Shown: positions 40,476 through 46,377 of the stretch, piece by piece
Layout of the letters: each line of letters starts with the position of its first letter
Position numbering within the stretch: the stretch's first letter is position 1
Assembly: GCF_023571765.1 (NCBI RefSeq)
Contig: NZ_JAMJXC010000027.1
Coordinates: 1 to 46,377, forward strand
Source: Xanthobacter aminoxidans
GTDB lineage: Bacteria > Pseudomonadota > Alphaproteobacteria > Rhizobiales > Xanthobacteraceae
DNA length: 46,377 nt
Reading direction: 5' to 3'
Position numbers and translations under genes: made by a program
Notes under the pieces: generated by a model
Told to the model about the DNA's origin: nothing
Databases searched by the model: none
The model's input: only the letters and a program-made list of their open reading frames with translations

Positions 40476-41831
40476 ATGGACCACTTCCGTACGCCGCTCC
40501 GCGAGGCCGAAGGCCGCGCTTCCGCCGCTGCCCAGATCGACCTCGCCAAGGTCGCGAAGGACCGCGGCATCAAGTATTTCCTGATCTCCTACGTGGACCT
40601 GTTCGGTGGCCTGCGCGCGAAGCTCGTGCCCGCCTCCGCCATCGGCCCCATGCAGAAGGAAGGCGCCGGCTTCGCCGGCTTCGCCACCTGGCTCGACATG
40701 TCGCCGGCCGATCCCGACCTGTTCGCCGTGCCGGACCCGACCAGCCTCATCCAGCTGCCCTGGAAGGAAGAGATCGGCTGGCTCGCCGCCGACCTCTACA
40801 TGGGCGGCAAGGAAGTGGAGCAGGCGCCCCGCACGCTGCTGAAGAAGCAGCTCGCCGCCGCTGCGCGCCTCGGCTACGAGATCAAGACGGGCGTCGAGTG
40901 CGAATACTTCCTCATCACCCAGGACGGCAAGTCCATCTCGGACACCGCCGACACCGCCGAGAAGCCTTGCTACGATCAGGCCGCCCTCATGCGCCGCTAT
41001 GATGTCATCAAGGACATCTGCGACGCCATGCTCAAGCTCGGCTGGGGCGCGTACCAGAACGACCATGAGGACGCCAACGGCCAGTTCGAGATGAACTGGA
41101 ACTACGACAACGCGCTTCTCACCGCCGACCGCCATGTCTTCTTCAAATACATGGTGAAGTCGATCGCGGAGCAGCACGGCCTGCGCGCGACCTTCATGCC
41201 GAAGCCGTTCATCAACCTCACCGGCTCGGGCTGCCACGCCCATGTGTCCATGTGGCAGAAGGGCAAGAATGCCTTCTCCGATCCCAAGGGCGAGCTGGGC
41301 GTCTCCGAGCTGGGCTACCACTTCATCGGCGGCCTCATCCACAATGCGGACGCGCTCTGCGCCCTCACCAACCCGACGGTGAATTCCTACAAGCGCATCA
41401 ACGCCCCGCGCACCATCTCCGGCGCCACCTGGGCGCCGAACACCGTCACCTACACCGGCAACAACCGCACCCACATGATCCGCATTCCCGATGCGGGCCG
41501 GTTCGAGTTCCGCCTCGCCGACGGCGCGGCCAACCCCTACCTGCTCCAGGCGGGCCTCGCGGCCGCCGGCCTCGACGGCATCGAGAACAAGCGCGATCCG
41601 GGCAAGCGCCTCGACATCAACATGTACACCGACGGGCACAAGGTGAAGGGCGCCAAGCGCCTGCCGCTCAACCTGCTCGACGCCATGCGCGCGCTGGAGA
41701 AGTCCAAGGTTCTGACGGATCGCCTCGGCAAGCCGTTCGTGGACGGCTACCTGAAGCTGAAGACCGTGGAATGGAACGCCTTCTCCCGTCACCTCACCCA
41801 ATGGGAAAGGGACAACACCCTCGACATCTGA
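40476..41831 (+). CDS. gmaS: Type III glutamine synthetase homologue (GlnT/GmaS-like)
   Basis: A 451-residue member of the glutamine synthetase superfamily. It has SYVDLFGGLRAKLVPASAIG near the N-terminus, HEDANGQFEMNWNYDNALL, KPFINLTGSGCHAHVSMW (ATP site), GNNRTHMIRIP and RFEFRLADGAANPYLLQAGL. Length and pattern fit the GlnT/gamma-glutamylmethylamide synthetase group, which ligates glutamate with methylamine or ammonia using ATP. The linked glxBCD genes favour GmaS, but GlnT activity cannot be excluded. GGGGAA precedes the ATG. Confidence 0.85.
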   Translation: MDHFRTPLREAEGRASAAAQIDLAKVAKDRGIKYFLISYVDLFGGLRAKLVPASAIGPMQKEGAGFAGFATWLDMSPADPDLFAVPDPTSLIQLPWKEEIGWLAADLYMGGKEVEQAPRTLLKKQLAAAARLGYEIKTGVECEYFLITQDGKSISDTADTAEKPCYDQAALMRRYDVIKDICDAMLKLGWGAYQNDHEDANGQFEMNWNYDNALLTADRHVFFKYMVKSIAEQHGLRATFMPKPFINLTGSGCHAHVSMWQKGKNAFSDPKGELGVSELGYHFIGGLIHNADALCALTNPTVNSYKRINAPRTISGATWAPNTVTYTGNNRTHMIRIPDAGRFEFRLADGAANPYLLQAGLAAAGLDGIENKRDPGKRLDINMYTDGHKVKGAKRLPLNLLDAMRALEKSKVLTDRLGKPFVDGYLKLKTVEWNAFSRHLTQWERDNTLDI

Positions 41832-41856
41832 GCCCTGCTCTGTCGGTTGTCCCCGG

Positions 41857-41897
41857 GAGCCCGGCGCATTCCCCTGCGCCGGGCTCTCACCTTTTTT
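41857..41897 (+). terminator. Intrinsic terminator after gmaS-like gene
   Basis: GAGCCCGGCGCA and TGCGCCGGGCTC (41857-41868, 41875-41886) form a perfect 12-bp stem with a 6-nt loop, followed within 5 nt by six T (41892-41897). It also separates this operon from the convergent cupin gene. Confidence 0.92.
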
Positions 41898-41904
41898 GAG
41901 CACC

Positions 41905-42345
41905 TCACTCCGGCGCGGGCGTCGCCAGCGGCTTGTCCTTCTCGACGATGTAGGTGATGGCGAGCTTCGTCTTGTCGCCCCCCACCTGGAAGGCGTGCGG
42001 CACTTCGGGCGGAATCTGGAAGCCGTCGCCCGGCGCCAGCGTGCGGTCAGGCTGGCCCTTCACCGAGAGCACGCCGCCCCCGGCCATGAGATAGGTGCTC
42101 TCGACGCCCGGATGGGTGTGACGCGCCACCTTGAGCCCGCCGTCGAACTCCGCCTCCATCAGAATGGCGACATACTTGTCGCCCGGCATGTCGGTGCGGC
42201 CGAGCACCTTGCGCGAGATTCCGGCGGGCGCCGCGGCGGGTGCTGATTGGCCCTGTGCCATGGCCTGCGTGCCGCCGACCTGCGTCGCGGCGAACCCCGC
42301 CAGCGAGCAGATGGCGCAGGAGATGAACCGGCGTCGAGCGAGCAT
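41905..42345 (-). CDS. Exported cupin-domain protein
   Basis: A 146-residue protein with a Tat/Sec-type signal (LARRRFISCAICSLAGFAAT; twin Arg before a hydrophobic stretch, cleavage near AMAQ at about 31). The cupin barrel has the metal-binding set in ARHTHPGVESTYLMAGG (His, His, Glu) and a later His in IPPEVPHAFQVGG. It is a small periplasmic cupin of unknown substrate and is convergent with the synthetase gene. Confidence 0.85.
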   Translation of the reverse strand: MLARRRFISCAICSLAGFAATQVGGTQAMAQGQSAPAAAPAGISRKVLGRTDMPGDKYVAILMEAEFDGGLKVARHTHPGVESTYLMAGGGVLSVKGQPDRTLAPGDGFQIPPEVPHAFQVGGDKTKLAITYIVEKDKPLATPAPE

Positions 42346-42447
42346 GATCCTGTCCTCCCAATATTGGCCCGCGCGCCGCGCAGGCCCCTCAGGATAACGG
42401 GATTTCCGCGCGCGGCGAGTGGCTGCACCACCGGCCCGGACGCAACG

Positions 42448-42481
42448 AAAAAGGCGCCGCCCCGGCCGGGGTCGGCGCCTT
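42448..42481 (-). terminator. Intrinsic terminator after the OmpA-like gene
   Basis: On the minus strand AAGGCGCC and GGCGCCTT flank a GC-rich CCCCGGCCGGGG inner palindrome, and five T follow (42452-42448). It lies 23 bp downstream of the OmpA-like stop codon. Confidence 0.85.
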
Positions 42482-42504
42482 CTTCATGCAGGATCGTCGG
42501 GGCT

Positions 42505-43116
42505 TCAGCGCTGGGCGACGTAAGGCGCGAGGCGGCCCACGGTGAAGATCTGGACGCGCCGGTTGATGGGATCAGTCGGCCGCTTGGGATCGAGCAGCAC
42601 TTCCTCGCCCAGCCCCACCGCCTCGAGGCGGGTGGGATTGATGTTGAACACGCTGACCAGCGCGCTCACCACCGCATCGGCGCGGGCCTGGCTGAGCTTG
42701 AGGTTCACCTCGCGCGGGCCGGTGACATCCGTGTTGCCGGTGACGATGAACTTGTAGCCGTGCAGGATGGGGTTGTGCATGGCATCGGCGATGGCGCCTA
42801 GCGTGCCGTAGGACGACGGCTCGATGATCGCCGAACCGAGGCGGAACTGGATCTGCACGTTGATCTGCGGCAACTGGTCGAGCTTCAGCGCCAGCGAGGG
42901 ACGGCTGAGCTGCTCGCCCGGATTCTGCGCCATGTGGGTCTGGACCATGGAGCGCAGCTGCTGCGCGGTGATGGTCGGGGCCTTTTCGCTCAGGCCTTGC
43001 AGCCCCTGGAGGATCTGGCCATCGGAGAGGGCGGTCTGGGCATAGGCGGGGGCGATCGCCGGCACGGCGGCAGCGAGCAGCGCGGCCAGTGCAAGGCGGG
43101 TCAAAGGCGATGTCAT
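42505..43116 (-). CDS. OmpA-family C-terminal domain protein
   Basis: A 203-residue exported protein starting at the ATG at 43116 after GAAGGACG; the longer frame runs into the next gene. The signal peptide is about 1-26 (TRLALAALLAAAVPAIAPAY). After a helical middle part, the OmpA-like peptidoglycan-binding domain spans about 95-195 (VQIQFRLGSAIIEPSSYGTL, FIVTGNTDVTG, NLKLSQARADAVVSAL, NRRVQIFTVG). It likely links the outer layer or a lipoprotein to the cell wall. Confidence 0.88.
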   Translation of the reverse strand: MTSPLTRLALAALLAAAVPAIAPAYAQTALSDGQILQGLQGLSEKAPTITAQQLRSMVQTHMAQNPGEQLSRPSLALKLDQLPQINVQIQFRLGSAIIEPSSYGTLGAIADAMHNPILHGYKFIVTGNTDVTGPREVNLKLSQARADAVVSALVSVFNINPTRLEAVGLGEEVLLDPKRPTDPINRRVQIFTVGRLAPYVAQR

Positions 43117-43160
43117 CGCGAAACGTCCTTCGTTCGAGTGCGAGGATGTGAGGAGGACGC

Positions 43161-43580
43161 TCAGCGGTAGCCGGCGTTGGTGATCGCGGCGTTGCACTTG
43201 TCGCTCACCACCCGCGTCGCCTGGAGCAGGCAGGAGAGCAGGTTGCCGTCCTGGGGCACCATGCCGGGGCACAGGCGCGCCGTGTCCGCCGAGCAGACTT
43301 CCTGGATGGAATCCTGCGCCGCATCCCGCTCGGCGATGGAGGCCTTCGCCGTCGCATAGTCGGCTTTACACTTGGCGCTGACCTGATTGATCTTCCCATC
43401 CATGCAGGCGAGCAGCTTGCCCTCGCCCAGATTCACATTCGAACAGAACTTGTTGATGTCCGCGCCGCAGCTGCGCGCCAGAAGGGCGCCGGCCTGCGCA
43501 TAGCTCATGGTCTGCGCGCCTGCCGCAGAGGCAGACCCAGCCAGGATTACCGCTGCAAATAGAACTCCGCCGATCCGCAT
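43161..43580 (-). CDS. Exported cysteine-rich repeat protein
   Basis: A 139-residue protein with a signal peptide at about 1-22 (GGVLFAAVILAGSASAAGAQ). Two Cys-rich repeats follow: CGADINKFCSNVNLGEGKLL with CMDG and KCKADY, and CSADTARLCPGMVPQDGNLL with CLLQ and KCNAAI. The spacing matches the cysteine-rich GLG1-type repeat. Disulfide bonding in the periplasm is expected; the function is unknown. It may be co-transcribed with the OmpA-like gene 44 bp downstream. Confidence 0.82.
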   Translation of the reverse strand: MRIGGVLFAAVILAGSASAAGAQTMSYAQAGALLARSCGADINKFCSNVNLGEGKLLACMDGKINQVSAKCKADYATAKASIAERDAAQDSIQEVCSADTARLCPGMVPQDGNLLSCLLQATRVVSDKCNAAITNAGYR

Positions 43581-43786
43581 TGTTGCCCCACCCCGTCTTC
43601 AAATGAATGCCCCGACACGACGTAGGGGTATCATCAAACGGTCGCAGCCGACAGCGGGCGGTGGTGCCTCCGGGATCGGACTTTTCAGTACAAACTTAAC
43701 GTCAGGCCGAAAACTCGACTTTCACAGCTAGGCAATTGGCCGCCACGAAGCTTGGCCTTCAGCAGTTCCACGCGTTGCCGCGCCTT

Positions 43787-44749
43787 CTATCCGAGCGTGT
43801 CGCCCACCCATGGCAGGGTGGCGCGCAGGACGGGCAGAACCGCTTCGTCCAGGGTCTGCCGGCAGAAGCCAGCGACCTCCCGCGGCAGGCGGCCGAGTTC
43901 CTGCCGGCGGCCGATCAGCGTCAGGCTGCGGGAGAAGGCCGGACCCGGCAGTGGCGCGTAACGGACCCGGTCGCGATCCAGCCCCGCCTCGAAGATGCAG
44001 AGCGGCGTCGTCACCGCGAACCCCTCCCCCGCCGCCACCATGGCCGAGACGCCGAAGGGCGTGTCGAACTCCAGCCGGCGCGGCAGATCGAGCTTGAGGC
44101 GCCTCAGGTGCCGGTCCACCTCGATGCCGGTGCGCGAGCGGGCCGAGAAGCGCACCAGCGGCAGACGCTGCGCGAGGCGCGCCACCTCCTCCACCCGCTC
44201 GGGCGCCGTCTCACCGGCGGGGAGCAGCAGCACATAGGGCTCGGTCAGAAGCGGGAAGCGCTCCAGCCCCTCGATGTCGGCGAGTTCGTCCACGCCCACG
44301 AGCAGATCGAGCTGGCGGGAGAGCAGCGCGCTCGCATGGGCCGCCGTGAGGCCGGCGAGCAGCGACACTTCCTCCGCCACCGCGCACAGCCGCCCGGCCA
44401 GCGGCGCAGAGAGGGCGCGAGAGAGGGAATCGACGAGGCCGGCGCGGATCAAAGGCAGGCGGCCGTGCTCGGTCTCCTTCAGCGCCGGCACGATCTGCCG
44501 GGCCTCGGAGAGCAGCGCGCTCGCCTTCTGCCTGAGCACGCCGCCCGCGGCCGTCAACCCCAGCGGCCGCACGCTGCGATCGAACAATGCGACGCCCATG
44601 CGCGTCTCCAGCTCCGCCACCGCCTGCGACACCGCCGGCTGGGTGAGCCCGAGACGCCGCGCCGCGCCGGCCATGGCGCCGGCCTCGCAGACGGCGAGGA
44701 AGATTTCCAGCGCCTTCAGATCGAACGGCAGAAGCTCGCGCACCGTCAT
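43787..44749 (-). CDS. LysR-family transcriptional regulator
   Basis: A 320-residue LysR protein starting at the ATG at 44749; an upstream in-frame ATG at 44821 would extend into the shared promoter. The winged HTH is about 8-65 (LKALEIFLAVCEAGAMAGAA, LTQPAVSQAVAELETRMGVA). The C-terminal two-lobe ligand domain is about 95-300. It is divergent from the sarcosine-oxidase-like gene across 115 bp, which contains an AT-rich tract with TTATATTACC, so it probably controls that gene. The 206 bp between its stop and the Cys-rich gene holds nothing I can support. Confidence 0.9.
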   Translation of the reverse strand: MTVRELLPFDLKALEIFLAVCEAGAMAGAARRLGLTQPAVSQAVAELETRMGVALFDRSVRPLGLTAAGGVLRQKASALLSEARQIVPALKETEHGRLPLIRAGLVDSLSRALSAPLAGRLCAVAEEVSLLAGLTAAHASALLSRQLDLLVGVDELADIEGLERFPLLTEPYVLLLPAGETAPERVEEVARLAQRLPLVRFSARSRTGIEVDRHLRRLKLDLPRRLEFDTPFGVSAMVAAGEGFAVTTPLCIFEAGLDRDRVRYAPLPGPAFSRSLTLIGRRQELGRLPREVAGFCRQTLDEAVLPVLRATLPWVGDTLG

Positions 44750-44864
44750 CCCCACAGAATAAGCAGGATTTATATTACCTGTGGTTTTCGGCGGGGCTAT
44801 ATCTTTTCCAAAGGGGTGCATCGGCGTCCGCGCCGAGGGGTTCCCAAGGGTCCCGAGGGGTTCA

Positions 44865-46118
44865 ATGTCCCGCTATTCCGTATTCAGCCTGATCGCCAAC
44901 GCGCTCAACGGCCAGAAGGGCTGGACGCCCGCCTGGCGCGATGCGGTGCCGAAGCCCTCTTATGACGTCATCATCGTCGGCGGCGGCGGCCATGGCCTCG
45001 CGACTGCCTACTACCTCGCCAAGGAGCACGGCATCCGCAACATCGCGGTGCTGGAGAAGGGGCATATCGGCTCCGGCAATGCGGGGCGCAACACCACCAT
45101 CATCCGCTCCAACTACCTGCTGCCCGGCAACGAGCCCTTCTACGAGTGGTCCATGAAGTTGTGGGAGGGCCTGGAGCAGGACCTCAACTACAACGCCATG
45201 GTCTCCCAGCGCGGCATCATCAATCTCTACCACTCGGACGGCCAGCGCGACGCCTACGCCCGGCGCGGCAACGCCATGCGCCTCGCCGGCGCCGATTCCG
45301 AACTGCTCGACCGCGAGCAGGTGAAGGCGCTCTGCCCCTTCCTCGATTTCGACAATTCCCGCTTCCCCATCAAGGGCGGGCTGATGCAGGCCCGCGCCGG
45401 CACCGCGCGCCACGATGCCGTGGTGTGGGGCTATGCCCGCGCCGCCGACCGGCTGGGCGTGGACATCGTGCAGAATTGCGAAGTCACCGGCTTCATCCGC
45501 GAGGGTGACGCCGTGGTGGGCGTGGAGACCAATCGCGGACCCATCCGCGCCGACAAGGTCGGCCTCGCGGTGGCCGGCTCCACATCGCGGCTGACCAGGC
45601 ATCTCGGCCTGCGCCTGCCCATCGAGAGCCATGTGCTGCAGGCCTTCGTCTCGGAAGGGCTGAAGCCGCTGGTGCCGGGCGTCATCACCTTCGGCATGGG
45701 GCATTTCTACGTCAGCCAGTCGGACAAGGGCGGCCTCGTCTTCGGCGGCGACATCGACGGCTACAATTCATACGCCCAGCGCGGCAACCTCCCCGTGGTG
45801 GAGGATGTGGCCGAGGGCGGCATGGCGCTGATGCCGCTCATCGGGCGGCTGCGCATGCTGCGCTCGTGGGGCGGCCTCGTGGACATGTCCATGGACGGCT
45901 CGCCCATCATCGACGTGGGTCCCCTGCCCGGCCTGTTCCTCAACACCGCGTGGAACTACGGGGGCTTCAAGGCGACGCCGGCCTCCGGCTGGTGCTTCGC
46001 CTGGACCATCGCCAAGGAAGAGGCGCACCGCTTCAACGCCGCCTTCCGCCTGGACCGCTTCCGCACCGGCCATGTGATCGACGAAAAGGGAGTCGGCGCC
46101 CAGCCGAATTTGCACTGA
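44865..46118 (+). CDS. Sarcosine oxidase beta-like FAD protein (MgdA/SoxB-like)
   Basis: A 417-residue FAD-dependent oxidoreductase of the DAO/sarcosine oxidase beta type. The start at 44865 follows GAGGGG. The dinucleotide site is DVIIVGGGGHGLATAYYLAK. The SoxB pattern GSGNAGRNTTIIRSNYL covers the covalent-flavin region, and WNYGGFKATPASGWCFAW closes the C-terminal FAD motif. Heterotetrameric enzymes normally encode the delta, alpha and gamma subunits directly after beta, but none follows in the remaining 259 bp. It may be the dehydrogenase subunit for N-methylglutamate with its partners elsewhere, or a stand-alone amine oxidase. Confidence 0.85.
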   Translation: MSRYSVFSLIANALNGQKGWTPAWRDAVPKPSYDVIIVGGGGHGLATAYYLAKEHGIRNIAVLEKGHIGSGNAGRNTTIIRSNYLLPGNEPFYEWSMKLWEGLEQDLNYNAMVSQRGIINLYHSDGQRDAYARRGNAMRLAGADSELLDREQVKALCPFLDFDNSRFPIKGGLMQARAGTARHDAVVWGYARAADRLGVDIVQNCEVTGFIREGDAVVGVETNRGPIRADKVGLAVAGSTSRLTRHLGLRLPIESHVLQAFVSEGLKPLVPGVITFGMGHFYVSQSDKGGLVFGGDIDGYNSYAQRGNLPVVEDVAEGGMALMPLIGRLRMLRSWGGLVDMSMDGSPIIDVGPLPGLFLNTAWNYGGFKATPASGWCFAWTIAKEEAHRFNAAFRLDRFRTGHVIDEKGVGAQPNLH

Positions 46119-46295
46119 TGGGCGGGCTGTTCAATTCCCGTGCCCCGGACCAGCGACGGCGCCGCCGGAGCGCCGAGCCGGGGCCCAGCGCAGGACTCCC
46201 GCGCAGCGGACATGCTCCGCGCGTCTCCCCGCTCATGCCGCCTGCGGCGAACTTGTGCGCTGGGCCCCTGTGTGTTGGGGATGTGTCAGGATGGG

Positions 46296-46361
46296 AGCGG
46301 GCGGGAGATCGTTGGGCCCCAGGTCTTGAAGACCGTGAGCCGGCACGGATCCCCGCCCGCT
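46296..46361. other. Cloverleaf-like nested palindrome at the window end
   Basis: AGCGGGCGGGAGAT (46296-46309) pairs with ATCCCCGCCCGCT (46349-46361), with one bulge. Inside are GGTCTTGAAGACC (46322-46334) and CCGTG-N6-CACGG (46333-46348), which overlap at two bases and so may compete. On the minus strand the middle hairpin shows TCA in an anticodon-like loop, but there is no normal T arm. No gene is visible from 46119 to the end. Confidence 0.4.
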
Positions 46362-46377
46362 TGAACACACCCAGCCT

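Noticed and set aside
40155-41903. 582-residue minus-strand ORF opposite the synthetase gene
   Set aside because: Antisense shadow; the plus-strand gene has all glutamine synthetase motifs.
46296-46361. Selenocysteine tRNA on the minus strand
   Set aside because: The loop shows TCA but there is no T arm with GTTCGA and the arms do not pair as a tRNA-Sec, so it was kept only as an unexplained structure.

Overview
The window is high-GC DNA from an alphaproteobacterium. The order Hyphomicrobiales (Xanthobacteraceae-like) is inferred from codon bias, the GapR-type protein and the glxBCD/glnT-type cluster; no rRNA or species marker is present. It has two parts: the right-hand ~36 kb of a temperate, lambdoid-type siphovirus prophage (1 to about 36,100; its left end lies outside), inserted at the 3' end of a tRNA-Phe(GAA) gene, and about 10 kb of host chromosome (36,173-46,377).

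Prophage, late leftward block (19,545 to 1, minus strand). In packaging-to-tail order this holds an unknown 209-aa protein, HNH endonuclease, small and large terminase, portal, ClpP-type prohead protease, HK97-fold capsid protein, an Ala/Pro/Glu repeat protein, head-tail connector, HK97 gp10-like protein, two tail-assembly chaperones joined by a candidate -1 frameshift site, tail tube protein, tail completion proteins, tape measure, minor tail proteins, NlpC/P60 protein, a J-like central tip protein and a DUF2793 fibre cut by the window edge. Several start/stop overlaps of 1-4 nt point to one transcription unit.

Prophage, early leftward block (25,458 to 19,842). A Cro-like repressor is followed by a CII-like protein, a DNA methyltransferase-like protein, a PAPS-reductase-like protein and a PrimPol-helicase. 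Just downstream lies a dense cluster of the 9-mer TATCCCACC in both orientations, which resembles a replication origin.

Control region and lysogeny. cI (25,532, rightward) faces cro across three ATGC-N5-GCAT operators. Two more copies of the operator sit 2 kb away in front of the rightward early operon, with the same operator/-35/operator geometry. Between them, behind cI and closed by a strong terminator, is a lower-GC gene for a stand-alone HsdR-N-like PD-(D/E)XK protein, a likely lysogenic-conversion gene.

Prophage, early rightward block (27,556 to 36,007). Small unknown genes are followed by an HD hydrolase, a GapR/RMF-like fusion protein, an AAA+ ATPase, a DnaN-like sliding clamp, SSB, an excisionase-like HTH protein and a tyrosine integrase next to the tRNA.

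Host part. An XRE-cupin regulator precedes glxB-glxC-glxD (mgsABC-like) and a type III glutamine synthetase homologue (glnT/gmaS-like). After several envelope genes (periplasmic cupin, OmpA-like, Cys-rich repeat protein) come a LysR regulator and a divergent sarcosine-oxidase-beta-like flavoprotein (mgdA/soxB-like). Together these suggest N-methylglutamate-type methylamine or amine nitrogen metabolism, although the other three subunits of an N-methylglutamate dehydrogenase are not in the window.
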